64,000 nucleotides of DNA from Paracoccus fontiphilus (GTDB taxonomy: Bacteria; Pseudomonadota; Alphaproteobacteria; Rhodobacterales; Rhodobacteraceae): NCBI RefSeq assembly GCF_017356265.1, contig NZ_JAFNAW010000005.1, forward strand, positions 49,287 to 113,286, given 5' to 3'. Numbering within the stretch: the stretch's first letter is position 1; each line of letters starts with the position of its first letter. Positions 54,192 through 62,178 of this stretch are shown here, in pieces. A program made the position numbers and the translations under genes. The notes under the pieces are model-generated. The model did not search any database and was not told the DNA's origin. It worked only from the letters and a program-made list of their open reading frames with translations.

Positions 54192-54561
54192 CTCGTGCCG
54201 CGTCAAGGTCGAGGCCTCCGCCCCCGACCGCCCCGGCGATATCCTTGCGTAACTTGTCAACCCTGTTCCTTTCCGCCATCAGAAGGCCGACCGCCTCGCG
54301 GACGACCTTCGCGGTTTGCATGGCTTCCTTCAGTTCGGCGGGATCGACGGCCCCGCTCTGCCGGGCCTCCAACGCGGCCTCGTGACGCTTGAGATCCTTG
54401 ACATAGGACCAGAACAACCCTTCGGCGACGGCGACGGCCTCATCGGGGTCCATCGCTGCCTCCGCACTCGCAACCGGCTTCACGCGCGTCCGCACCGGGT
54501 TTTCCCCGGCCACGAACGGTCCTTCAGGATCACCGATCCCGCGCCATTCCATATCGTTCAT
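54142..54561 (-). CDS. g1: GTA small terminase (g1)
   Basis: A 139-residue protein in the first position of the GTA operon. The central helical segment (VAVAEGLFWSYVKDLKRHEAALE) and the coiled-coil AMQTAKVVREAVGLLMAERNRVDKLRKDI match the RcGTA gp1 pattern. Small terminases normally recognise DNA for packaging, but GTA packaging is nearly unspecific. The 3' end overlaps TerL. A promoter, an inverted repeat and a terminator lie just upstream. Confidence 0.85.
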   Translation of the reverse strand: MNDMEWRGIGDPEGPFVAGENPVRTRVKPVASAEAAMDPDEAVAVAEGLFWSYVKDLKRHEAALEARQSGAVDPAELKEAMQTAKVVREAVGLLMAERNRVDKLRKDIAGAVGGGGLDLDAARDEIGRRLACLRRAGGS

Positions 54562-54600
54562 GCAAACTGTCCCGCCTCGTGTCCTGTCCGCACGAGCCGA

Positions 54601-54641
54601 AAAACGAAAAAGCGGCCGTTGGGGTCGCCCCCGGCCGCTTG
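54601..54641 (-). terminator. Intrinsic terminator or attenuator before g1
   Basis: On the minus strand AAGCGGCCG, inner GGGG-CGA-CCCC pair, CGGCCGCTT is followed by TTTTTCGTTTTT: a long stable hairpin with a T-run, about 40 bp upstream of the g1 ATG. It lies between a predicted promoter and the GTA operon, so it can act as an attenuator or as the end of a short RNA. Confidence 0.7.
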
Positions 54642-54666
54642 CCCATTTCTCCCAGCATGTGAAAGT

Positions 54667-54695
54667 TCTACCTCAGGGCGTTCGGTAAGTCAATC
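54667..54695 (-). promoter_or_regulatory. Sigma-70-like promoter upstream of the GTA operon
   Basis: On the minus strand TTGACT (54695-54690), 17-bp spacer, TAGAAC (54672-54667). The predicted start is near 54660, which gives about 60 nt to the terminator and about 100 nt to g1. It is the best promoter match in the gap. Whether it drives GTA or a short RNA is unknown. Confidence 0.5.
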
Positions 54696-54716
54696 TCTCA
54701 ACCTTAAAGCGTGCAC

Positions 54717-54748
54717 CTGACAGATATTTCATACGCAGTATCAGGTCA
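54717..54748. promoter_or_regulatory. Inverted repeat upstream of the GTA promoter
   Basis: ACCTGA (54717-54722) and TCAGGT (54743-54748) form a dyad with 20-bp spacing. Nested GCACCT (54715) and AGGTGC (54754-54759) form a second, wider pair. The centre lies about 72 bp upstream of the predicted start, a position suited to an activator. Candidate activator: GafA or another GTA regulator. Confidence 0.4.
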
Positions 54749-54837
54749 TTAAGGTGCGCAACACCCCCCTGCAACACCCCCTCCGGCTGAGACACCCTCC
54801 CCGGCGGATACAACCTGAGGCACGGGCGGGATTCGCG

Positions 54838-55287
54838 TCACACGGTCTTCGTGCCGCTGTCCTTGCTCTTGTCCTTGCCACGGGCTTCGGTCGCGGCGGC
54901 GATGGCATTGGCGGCCTCGTCCTGCATCTTCTGCGCGAATCCCACCATCTGCGCGGCATAGGCTTCGGCCCATTCCGGGAAATGCCCCGACTTCGTGGCT
55001 TGGGCGCGCATCTCCTCACCCTTTTCGCGCATCTTCTGGAACTGGTCCTCCCAGGCGGTCTGCATGACCTGCCACTGGTTGCGGACATTCTCGCCCGCTT
55101 CCTCGAAATAGCCCCGGATCTGGCGGTTCATCTCGTCCTGGCGCTGCATGGCTGTTTCCTGCCACTTGCGCGCGCTGGCCATCATCTCGTCGTTGCGCGC
55201 GGTCATCTCGTCCTGCCACTCGGCCACGCGCTTCTCGTAGGTGCGGGCGTTGTCGGCGAGGGTGGAAAACATATCGGACAGTCTCAT
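54838..55287 (-). CDS. Coiled-coil protein of unknown function upstream of the GTA cluster
   Basis: A 149-residue, almost entirely helical protein rich in Trp, Gln, Glu and Met (EKRVAEWQDEMTARNDEMM, ARKWQETAMQRQDEMNRQI, NQWQVMQTAWEDQFQKM). Heptad spacing suggests an amphipathic coiled coil of phasin-like size. The C-terminus is low-complexity (KDKSKDSGTKTV). I do not recognise a family. It is transcribed toward g1 and separated from it by 276 bp containing the candidate GTA control sites. Confidence 0.7.
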   Translation of the reverse strand: MRLSDMFSTLADNARTYEKRVAEWQDEMTARNDEMMASARKWQETAMQRQDEMNRQIRGYFEEAGENVRNQWQVMQTAWEDQFQKMREKGEEMRAQATKSGHFPEWAEAYAAQMVGFAQKMQDEAANAIAAATEARGKDKSKDSGTKTV

Positions 55288-55336
55288 GGCACATCCTCCA
55301 GGAAGGCGACGGCCCGGCGCGGATCACGCCATGGAA

Positions 55337-55381
55337 AAAGCCCGCCCCTTGCCCATCAGCCTGCGCAAGGGAACGGGCTTT
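55337..55381 (-). terminator. Terminator after mltG
   Basis: AAAGCCCG/CGGGCTTT outer and CCCTTGC/GCAAGGG inner stems are interrupted by 1-2 nt. On the minus strand they are followed by TTTT. It lies 28 bp after the mltG stop and 49 bp before the start of the coiled-coil gene. Confidence 0.8.
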
Positions 55382-55409
55382 GTCAAACCCCTTGAAAGGC
55401 TTGGGCCCC

Positions 55410-56594
55410 CTATCCGTCGCCCTGCACCGGGCTTGTCGGATCGCCGCCCTGCTGGCGCTCGATCTCGCGCCAGCGGGCAACGGCGGCATTGTGTTCCTGC
55501 AGCGTCCGGGAAAAGGCGTGCCCCCCCGTCCCGTCCGCCACGAAGAACAGATACTCCGTGCTATCGGGGTTCAACGCCGCGCGGATCGCCTCGCGGCCCG
55601 GATTGGCGATCGGCGTGGGCGGCAGCCCGTCGACCCGATATGTGTTGTAGGGCGTCGGCGCAGCCAGTTCCGACCGCCGCAGCCCCCGGTCCAGAACGCC
55701 CTGCCCATTGGTGATGCCATAGATCACCGTCGGGTCCGTCTCCAGCCGCATCCCCTGCTCCAGCCGGTTGACGAAGACGCTGGCGACCTGGGGCCGCTCC
55801 TCCGGCACCCCCGTCTCCTTTTCCACGATCGAGGCCATGATCAACGCCTCTTCCGGCGTCTCGTAGGGCAGGCCAAAGGGCCGCGCTTCCCATTCGGCGG
55901 CCAGGATCGCGGACTGCCGCTGCGCCATCTCGGCCAGCAGCGCCGTGCGGCTGCTGCCCTTCTCGACCTCATAGGTGTCGGGGGCAAGGCTGCCCTCGGC
56001 CGGGACATCCTCGACCTCGCCCGTCAGGAACGTCGCGGCCTTCAGCGCCTCGACCACCTGCCAGCTGGTCACGCCCTCGGCCATGGTGACGCGCAACCGC
56101 GCGCCCGGCTTCTCGACCGCGGCCGTGATGGCCTCGGGCGCCGTCTCGGTCGCGGGGTTGAAGCGCGCCATCTCCTCGAAGGCGCCGGTGTCGGGGTTCA
56201 TGTCGCGCAACAGCACGGTGTTCTCGCGCACGCCCACGCGAACCAGAACCTCGGTCCCGCAGGTCGAAGGGCCGCCTGCGGTGATCACCTCGACGATCTG
56301 CGCCATGCTGGCGTGGGGCGGCACCAGATAGCTGCCGAACTTCAGATCCCGCGCCTTGTCCAGGTAGTCCGTCCCGGCCCGGAAGACATAGGAGTTGCTG
56401 ATCGCCCCCTGTTCCGCCAGTTGCTGGCTGACCGCGTTCAGGCTGGCGCCCGGCGCGACCTGCACGCATTGCGCCACCGCGCTTAGCCCCGGCCCGCTGA
56501 ACTGGTGCTTTGCCCAGGCCACCGCCGCCGCAGCGGCGATCAGCATGACGATCAGCAGCGTCAGGAAGTTCGACGCGATGTTGCGCCAGATCAT
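55410..56594 (-). CDS. mltG: Endolytic transglycosylase MltG
   Basis: A 394-residue membrane-anchored YceG-family enzyme that cuts nascent glycan strands. An N-terminal helix (residues 8-28, FLTLLIVMLIAAAAAVAWA) anchors it, a LysM-like part follows, and the catalytic Glu is in IMASIVEKETGVPEER. The ETDPTVIYGI and YNTYRVDGLPPTPIANPG segments are signatures of the family. The ATG overlaps the fabF stop (ATGA). A fabF-mltG pair is common in proteobacteria. Confidence 0.95.
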   Translation of the reverse strand: MIWRNIASNFLTLLIVMLIAAAAAVAWAKHQFSGPGLSAVAQCVQVAPGASLNAVSQQLAEQGAISNSYVFRAGTDYLDKARDLKFGSYLVPPHASMAQIVEVITAGGPSTCGTEVLVRVGVRENTVLLRDMNPDTGAFEEMARFNPATETAPEAITAAVEKPGARLRVTMAEGVTSWQVVEALKAATFLTGEVEDVPAEGSLAPDTYEVEKGSSRTALLAEMAQRQSAILAAEWEARPFGLPYETPEEALIMASIVEKETGVPEERPQVASVFVNRLEQGMRLETDPTVIYGITNGQGVLDRGLRRSELAAPTPYNTYRVDGLPPTPIANPGREAIRAALNPDSTEYLFFVADGTGGHAFSRTLQEHNAAVARWREIERQQGGDPTSPVQGDG

Positions 56595-57853
56595 TCCTTG
56601 ACCGCCCCCATGACCAGGCTGGCATTCGTGCCGCCGAAGCCGAAGCTGTTGGACAGCACCACCTCCACCTTGCGCCGAACGGCCGCATTGGCCGCCAGGT
56701 CAAGGCGGGACTCGACCGCCGGGTTGTCCAGGTTGATCGTCGGCGGACAGATCTGGTCCCGAATCGCCAGCACGCAGAAGATAGCCTCCACTGCCCCGGC
56801 CGCCCCCAGCAGGTGCCCGATGCTCGACTTGGTGGACGACATCACCACGTTCGGCGCATGATCCCCCAGCAGCCGCTCGACCGCGCCCAGTTCGATGGTG
56901 TCGGCCATGGTGCTGGTGCCATGCGCGTTGATGTAGTCGATGGCCCCAGGCTCCAGCCCCGCCGACCGTAGCGCGTTCCGCATCGCCCGGAACCCGCCAT
57001 CGCCATCCTCGGAGGGCGCGGTGATGTGATAGGCATCGCCCGACAACCCGTATCCCAGCACCTCGGCATAGATCCTGGCCCCGCGCGCCTTGGCGTGCTC
57101 GTATTCCTCCAGCACCACGCAGCCCGCGCCCTCGCCCATGACGAAGCCGTCGCGGTCCACGTCATAGGGGCGGCTTGCCGCCTGAGGATCGTTGTCGCGC
57201 TTGGTGGACAGCGCCTTGCAGGCGTTGAAGCCCGCGATCCCGATCTCGCTGATGGGGCTTTCGGCGCCGCCCGCGACCATCACGTCGGCATCGCCCAGCA
57301 TGATCAGCCGCGCCGCGTCCCCGATGGCGTGCGCGCCGGTGGAACAGGCGGTCACGACCGCATGGTTCGGCCCCTTGAAGCCGAAGCGGATCGACACCTG
57401 CCCCGACACCAGGTTGATCAGCGCGCCCGGAATGAAGAAGGGCGAGACCCGCTTCGGCCCGCGCTCCTTGATCAGCACCGCCGTTTCCGCGATGCTTGTC
57501 AGCCCGCCGATGCCCGACCCGATCATCACGCCGGTCCGCTCGCGCTCCTCGTCCGTCGCAGGCTCCCAGCCGGAATCCTTGACCGCCTGTTCGGCCGCCG
57601 CCATGCCGTACAGGATGAAGTCATCGACCTTGCGTCGGTCCTTCGGCTCCATCCAGTCGTCGGGGTTGAAGCTGCCGTCGCTGCCGTCGCCGAAGGGGAT
57701 CTCGCAGGCGTATTTCGTCACCACGTCCTTGGGATCGAACCGCGTGATCCGCCCGGCGCCGGACTGCCCGGCCAGCAGACGCTCCCACGTCGCCTCGACG
57801 CCGCAGGCCAGCGGCGTGACCATGCCCAATCCGGTGACAACAACCCTGCGCAT
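56591..57853 (-). CDS. fabF: 3-oxoacyl-ACP synthase II FabF
   Basis: A 420-residue condensing enzyme of fatty acid elongation. Catalytic residues are Cys170 (VTACSTGAHAIG), His in INAHGTSTMADT and His in SSTKSSIGHLLGAAG. The N-terminal VVVTGLGMVTPLACG segment is typical and sets the start. Usually acpP and fabG lie just upstream; here the upstream gene is a PfkB kinase separated by the composite element, so fabF is detached from the rest of the fab cluster. Confidence 0.96.
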   Translation of the reverse strand: MRRVVVTGLGMVTPLACGVEATWERLLAGQSGAGRITRFDPKDVVTKYACEIPFGDGSDGSFNPDDWMEPKDRRKVDDFILYGMAAAEQAVKDSGWEPATDEERERTGVMIGSGIGGLTSIAETAVLIKERGPKRVSPFFIPGALINLVSGQVSIRFGFKGPNHAVVTACSTGAHAIGDAARLIMLGDADVMVAGGAESPISEIGIAGFNACKALSTKRDNDPQAASRPYDVDRDGFVMGEGAGCVVLEEYEHAKARGARIYAEVLGYGLSGDAYHITAPSEDGDGGFRAMRNALRSAGLEPGAIDYINAHGTSTMADTIELGAVERLLGDHAPNVVMSSTKSSIGHLLGAAGAVEAIFCVLAIRDQICPPTINLDNPAVESRLDLAANAAVRRKVEVVLSNSFGFGGTNASLVMGAVKE

Positions 57854-57920
57854 CCGATGTCCTTCTAGCTGATCCTGGATTTCGGCCCTGATACACGCGG
57901 CGCACGAGCCACGCAACGCC

Positions 57921-57994
57921 GCCGCCTTTCACCGGCGGCTTTCATCTTGGTCCAAATATCCCACAGGGGGCCTGGGGGACGTGAAGTCCCCCAG
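57921..57994 (-). repeat. Composite intergenic element, copy C
   Basis: GCCGCC-N7-GGCGGC hairpin (57921-57939), then CTTGGTCCAAATATCC (57946-57961), then CTGGGGGAC-GTGAA-GTCCCCCAG (57972-57994). TTTCAT precedes the core in both B and C. It lies between the kinase stop (58014) and the fabF start (57853). Confidence 0.75.
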
Positions 57995-58013
57995 CCATCG
58001 CGGGACGCAAAAA

Positions 58014-59027
58014 TCAGATCAGCCCCTCGGCCCGAAAATCCGCCCGCAGGTCCCGCTCAGGACGCGGCCCGACATGCCCGATCACCTCTGCCGCAGCGAT
58101 GCAGCCCATCCGGCCCGCCACCGCCAAGGGGGCACCCGTTGCCAGCCCATAGATCAGCCCCGCCGCGAACTGGTCGCCCGCCCCCGTCGCATCGACCGGC
58201 ACGATGCGGTGGACCGGCGCCGTCACCCGCTCGCCCTCGCGGATCAGGATGGCATCGTCGCCCGACCGGGTGCAGATCACCGTCCCGCAGTCCGCGCTGG
58301 CCAGCCGCAACGCCTCCTCCAGATCCGCGACCTGGTACAACGAGGTCCATTCGTGGACATTGCCGATGACATAGTCCATCGGCCCGGCGACCAGGCGCCT
58401 GAAATCCTCGCGGTGCCGGTCCACGCAGAACGGGTCGGACAGCGCGATGCCCGCCTGCCCGCCCGCCTCGTGGCAGGATTTCGCAGCCTTCAGGAAAGCC
58501 TCCTTCCCCTTGGGCTTGTCGAACAGATACCCTTCGAGGAACAACCACCCAGCCCCTTGAAACACTGAAGGATTCACATCATCCGGTCCCAAGTCGGCCG
58601 AGATTCCCAGATAGGTGTTCATCGACCGCTCGCCGTCCGGCGTCACCAGGATGATGCTGCGCGAGGTCGGCAACTGCTCCCCCGCCACCGGCGGGTTGAC
58701 GAAGACCGTCCCCGCCGCCTCGGTCTGCTCGGCATAGGACAGGCCCAGCGGATCGTCCGCCACCCGGCCGATGAAGGCGGTGCGCAACCCCAGCATCCCG
58801 ATCCCCGCCAGCGTGTTCGCGACCGATCCGCCCGGCACCAGCTTCGACTGCGCGCGCCCGGGTCCATGGTCGTCGGCCTGCGCGGCCATCAGGTATTCCG
58901 ACCGCTCGCGCTCGATCAGCTGCATGATGCCCTTCTGCACCCCCAGCGCGTCCAGCCTTTCGTCGCCCACGGGCGAGATCACGTCCATGACCGCATTGCC
59001 AATGCCGATCACATAGGGGGTGGTCAT
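58014..59027 (-). CDS. PfkB family adenosine kinase-like sugar kinase
   Basis: A 337-residue PfkB-family kinase of the adenosine kinase type. Motif 1 is LVPGGSVANTLAGI, and motif 2 with the catalytic Asp is VDATGAGDQFAAGLIYG. GNAVMDVISPV at the N-terminus and PFCVDRHREDF in the middle match this branch. It probably salvages a nucleoside, but ribokinase-like alternatives cannot be excluded. Its 3' end points to fabF. The stop of nth upstream overlaps its start by 4 bp. Confidence 0.85.
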   Translation of the reverse strand: MTTPYVIGIGNAVMDVISPVGDERLDALGVQKGIMQLIERERSEYLMAAQADDHGPGRAQSKLVPGGSVANTLAGIGMLGLRTAFIGRVADDPLGLSYAEQTEAAGTVFVNPPVAGEQLPTSRSIILVTPDGERSMNTYLGISADLGPDDVNPSVFQGAGWLFLEGYLFDKPKGKEAFLKAAKSCHEAGGQAGIALSDPFCVDRHREDFRRLVAGPMDYVIGNVHEWTSLYQVADLEEALRLASADCGTVICTRSGDDAILIREGERVTAPVHRIVPVDATGAGDQFAAGLIYGLATGAPLAVAGRMGCIAAAEVIGHVGPRPERDLRADFRAEGLI

Positions 59028-59683
59028 GCGGTCTTCTCCTCATAGGGGCACAGATCGTAGATGGGGCAGACCGCGCAGCGCGGGCGGCGGGCCTGGCAGA
59101 TGTAGCGGCCGTGCAGGATCAGCCAGTGATGGGCATTCTGCTGGAACCGGGCCGGCACGTTGTCCTCGATGGCGCGCTCGACCTCGTCCACGTCGCGGCC
59201 GGGCGCCACGCGGGTGCGGTTGCCGACCCGGAAGATATGCGTGTCGACCGCCTGGGCCGGAAAATGGAAGGCGGTGTTCAGCACCACGTTCGCGGTCTTG
59301 CGCCCGACTCCCGGCAAGCCGGTCAGCGCGGCGCGGCTGTCGGGAACCTCGCCGCCGTAATCCTCGACAAGAATGCGCGACAAGGCCATGACATTCTTCG
59401 CCTTCTGCCGGTAAAGGCCGATCGTCCTGATATGCTCGGTCACGCCCTCCAGCCCCAGATCCAGCATCTTCCGCGGCGTGTCGGCCACCGCGAACAGGCC
59501 CTTCGTCGCCTTGTTCACCCCCACATCCGTGGCCTGCGCCGACAAGGCGACCGCCACGACCAGCGTGAAGGGATTCGTGAACTCCAGCTCGGTCTGGGGC
59601 GTCGGGTTGGCTTCGGCCAGGCGCGAGAAGATCGCGACCTGCTGGGCAAAGGACAGTGGCTGTGGCAGGCGGATCTGGACCAT
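59024..59683 (-). CDS. nth: Endonuclease III (Nth)
   Basis: A 219-residue base-excision-repair DNA glycosylase/AP lyase for oxidised pyrimidines. The helix-hairpin-helix is LPGVGRKTANVVLNTAF with catalytic Lys129, and the catalytic Asp147 is in AVDTHIFRV. The C-terminal [4Fe-4S] loop is C-x6-C-x2-C-x5-C at Cys196, 203, 206 and 212. The start at MVQIRLPQPL is chosen by family length. Confidence 0.96.
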   Translation of the reverse strand: MVQIRLPQPLSFAQQVAIFSRLAEANPTPQTELEFTNPFTLVVAVALSAQATDVGVNKATKGLFAVADTPRKMLDLGLEGVTEHIRTIGLYRQKAKNVMALSRILVEDYGGEVPDSRAALTGLPGVGRKTANVVLNTAFHFPAQAVDTHIFRVGNRTRVAPGRDVDEVERAIEDNVPARFQQNAHHWLILHGRYICQARRPRCAVCPIYDLCPYEEKTA

Positions 59684-59894
59684 GGCCCTCTGCTTTTGAC
59701 CGTCCCCGCCCCCCATTGCAAGCCCGCCCCTGCCGGCGGTGATTTTTCTGCCGATCCAACGACTTCCACGCAGCCGTGACTTTCCTTCCGCCCGGAACTG
59801 GGCCAGCGTGTCGGCGTTGACCGGCGGTTGCAGAATCGTCACCGCCATCGAGGGAGGGGGCCGCAGGCCGCCGCAGGACCGGAAAGGACATCCC

Positions 59895-60560
59895 ATGAAC
59901 CTTCGCGTAACCACCATTCTTGCCGCCACGGGCCTTGTCGCGCTTGGCGCCTGCGCGCCCACGACCGGCATGGACGGCACCACCACCGGCATGAGCCGCA
60001 CGCAGCAGGGCGCCCTGGCCGGTGCCGCCGTCGGCGCGGTCATCGCAGGGACGCGCGACAGCGACAGCAACAACCAGGGCCGGGACGCCGCGCGCGGCGC
60101 GATCCTGGGCGCGGCGGCGGGCGCCATCGCGGGCAACATCCTCGACCGGCAGGCGCAGGCGCTGCAGCAGTCGGTCAGCAGCAACGTCCAGGTCGTGAAC
60201 CGCGGCGACCACCTGCAGGTCATCCTGCCGGAAGGCATCCTGTTCGCCACCAACTCGGCCGCCGTCACCGGACAGGCGCAAAGCGACCTTTATGCCGTGG
60301 CGCGCAACCTCAACCAGTACCCCAACAGCCGCGTGCAGGTCGTGGGCCATACCGACAACACCGGCTCGCAGGCCTACAACATGGACCTGTCGCAGCGCCG
60401 CGCGCAGTCCGTCAGCAGCATCCTGACCGCCGCGGGCGTGGCGCCGGGCCGCCTGGTCGCGACCGGCCAGGGCATGAACCAGCCCATCGCCTCGAACGAC
60501 ACCGCGCAAGGCCGCGCCCAGAACCGCCGGGTCGAGATCCTGATCTACCCGACCCGCTGA
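59895..60560 (+). CDS. OmpA family lipoprotein
   Basis: A 221-residue outer-membrane lipoprotein. The lipobox is LGAC (mature Cys20). A glycine-zipper region (GALAGAAVGAVIAG, AILGAAAGAIAGNI) spans residues 40-85. The OmpA peptidoglycan-binding domain occupies residues 100-221 (FATNSAAVTGQAQSDL, VVGHTDNTGSQAYNMDLSQRR, AQNRRVEILI). It resembles YiaD-type proteins that tether the outer membrane to the wall. It is a single gene with a strong terminator. Confidence 0.93.
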   Translation: MNLRVTTILAATGLVALGACAPTTGMDGTTTGMSRTQQGALAGAAVGAVIAGTRDSDSNNQGRDAARGAILGAAAGAIAGNILDRQAQALQQSVSSNVQVVNRGDHLQVILPEGILFATNSAAVTGQAQSDLYAVARNLNQYPNSRVQVVGHTDNTGSQAYNMDLSQRRAQSVSSILTAAGVAPGRLVATGQGMNQPIASNDTAQGRAQNRRVEILIYPTR

Positions 60561-60579
60561 TCGCCGGTCCCGACAAGAC

Positions 60580-60612
60580 AAAACCCCCGGTCCTCCGACC
60601 GGGGGTTTTTTA
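60580..60612. terminator. Strong bidirectional terminator
   Basis: AAAACCCCCGGTC-CTCC-GACCGGGGGTTTTTTA has a perfect 13-bp stem including A/T flanks, with a plus-strand T6 run and a minus-strand T4 run. It lies between the convergent stops of the OmpA lipoprotein gene (60560) and atpF (60633), so it also ends the ATP synthase F0 operon. Confidence 0.92.
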
Positions 60613-60632
60613 TCACTGTCCGTTTTTTATCG

Positions 60633-61193
60633 TCAGTTCAGCCGACGCGCCACGTCTTCGATGGCGTCGTCGATCCCGGCAGACCGCTGCCCGGCGCTCA
60701 CCTGCTGCGCCAGCAGGGTCGAGGCCGCAGCCACCGCCGCCTGCACCGCCCGGTCGCGCACCGCGCGCACGGCATCGTTTTCGGCGCTGGCGATCTGGTC
60801 CTCGGCCGCCTTCAGGCGACGCTCGATCGAGGTCTTCAGGTCGGCCTTCGACTTCGCGGCCGCAGCCTCGGCTTCGCGCCGGGTATTGGCCACGATCTGC
60901 TCGGCCTGGCCCGCCACTTCGCGCTGGCGGCGTTCGTAGCTGGCATAGATCTCCTGCGCTTCCTCGCGCAGGCGCTTGGCCTCGTCCAGGTCGCGGCGGA
61001 TGCCCTCGGCCCGGGTGTCCAGCAAGGCCCCGATCTTCGCGGGAACCTTGAAGTAGACCAGCACGCCCACAAACACCAGAAAGGCGATCAGCACGATGAA
61101 GTTCGTGTTCCGCAACGAGAAGAACGGACCCGTCGCGGCAAGGGCCGGGCTGGCGACCAGGATCGCAGCAACGCTGGCAACAAGCTTCTTCAT
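60633..61193 (-). CDS. atpF: ATP synthase F0 subunit b (AtpF)
   Basis: A 186-residue F0 subunit b. It starts with a signal-like hydrophobic stretch ([16 protein letters not shown]), then the membrane helix [20 protein letters not shown], followed by a long polar coiled coil ([21 protein letters not shown], etc.). The pair b/b' is found in photosynthetic bacteria and many Alphaproteobacteria. The ATG overlaps the atpG (b') stop (ATGA). It is the last gene of the F0 operon. Confidence 0.94.
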   Translation of the reverse strand: MKKLVASVAAILVASPALAATGPFFSLRNTNFIVLIAFLVFVGVLVYFKVPAKIGALLDTRAEGIRRDLDEAKRLREEAQEIYASYERRQREVAGQAEQIVANTRREAEAAAAKSKADLKTSIERRLKAAEDQIASAENDAVRAVRDRAVQAAVAAASTLLAQQVSAGQRSAGIDDAIEDVARRLN

Positions 61194-61786
61194 TGCAGGG
61201 CTCCCCTCATGCGGTTGTCGACCGCCTGGTCCACCGCCGCCTGATCGACCGTGCCGCCAAAGGCGCGGACCAGTTCGGCGGTCACGTCGCGGGCAACCTC
61301 GCAGGCGTCGTTGTCGGCCGAGTCGCGGATCTCGCGGATGCGCTGCTCCGACCCGGCGACGCGCGCGGCGATCTCGGCATCGGCATGGGCGATGGCGGCA
61401 TCCAGTTCCTTCTGGATCTCGGCGCGGTTGGCGGCAACGATCTTGCCGGCTTCCGCACGGGCATCGGCCAGTGCCTTGTCATAGGCAGCCTCGGCCTCGC
61501 GGGCCTTCAGCTTGAATTCCTCGGCAGCCATGAGGTCGCCGGTGATGGCGCCCTGGCGGTCGGACAGGACGGCGCCGATGCGCGGCAGCGCGACCTTGGC
61601 GACGATCCAGTAGAGAACGACCAAGGCGACGACCAGCCAGAAGATCTGGTTCCCGAAGGAGGTCATGTCCAGCTGGGGCAGGCCCGTGGCTGTCTCGGTC
61701 TCACCATGCGCGACCGAGCTGGCCACGCTTTCGGTATGTTCGGCCGCGGTATGGGCGGCCTCTTGCAACAGGCTGATCATGTCCAA
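61190..61786 (-). CDS. atpG: ATP synthase F0 subunit b' (AtpG)
   Basis: A 198-residue b' subunit. After a polar N-terminal extension (about residues 1-45) comes a single transmembrane helix ([21 protein letters not shown]), then a coiled-coil stalk ([26 protein letters not shown]). It forms the heterodimeric peripheral stalk with AtpF. Alternative ATG two codons later. The gene follows atpE. Confidence 0.93.
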   Translation of the reverse strand: MDMISLLQEAAHTAAEHTESVASSVAHGETETATGLPQLDMTSFGNQIFWLVVALVVLYWIVAKVALPRIGAVLSDRQGAITGDLMAAEEFKLKAREAEAAYDKALADARAEAGKIVAANRAEIQKELDAAIAHADAEIAARVAGSEQRIREIRDSADNDACEVARDVTAELVRAFGGTVDQAAVDQAVDNRMRGALQ

Positions 61787-61856
61787 ACCCCTTGGCCTTG
61801 AAGGTCACGAAGGGGCGGAGCGTGATGCCCCACCCCGCCGCAAGGATGGCGTTGGA

Positions 61857-62093
61857 TCAGACTGCGAACATCAGCAGAAGCGCGACGAGGAACGAAAAGA
61901 TCCCCAGGGCTTCCGCGAAGGCCATGCCGATGAACAGCGTGGCGGTCTGGCCGGCCGCGGCCGACGGGTTGCGCAGGGCGCCTGCCAGGAAGTTGCCGGC
62001 GACGTTGCCCACACCCAGAGCGGCGAAGCCCATGCCGAACGCGGTCAGGCCGACGCCGATGTACTGGCCCAGTTCTCCGATATTGCCTTCCAT
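61857..62093 (-). CDS. atpE: ATP synthase F0 subunit c (AtpE)
   Basis: A 78-residue proteolipid ring subunit: two transmembrane helices ([25 protein letters not shown] and [25 protein letters not shown], shown here as the two hairpin arms). The proton-binding Glu is in [10 protein letters not shown]. The polar loop RNPSAAAG joins them. The ATG is preceded by AAGGAGAATG. Confidence 0.97.
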   Translation of the reverse strand: MEGNIGELGQYIGVGLTAFGMGFAALGVGNVAGNFLAGALRNPSAAAGQTATLFIGMAFAEALGIFSFLVALLLMFAV

Positions 62094-62178
62094 GATCATT
62101 CTCCTTGCGGTTGGAAGTTGGGAATTCGGGTTGAAAGACGGCGGCGCAGGAAGGCACCGCCACAGGCTGCGCGCCGTC

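Noticed and set aside
39853..54561. Interpretation of the phage genes as a prophage
   Set aside because: No integrase, repressor, replication or lysis gene and no att-like repeat is present. Gene order and the small g3.5 and g10.1 genes match a gene transfer agent.
54605..54646. Short leader peptide starting at 54646 (ATG after GGGAGAA) before g1
   Set aside because: It has a ribosome site but reads through the terminator hairpin and into g1 in another frame with no regulatory codon run. I could not support it over the hairpin being purely RNA.
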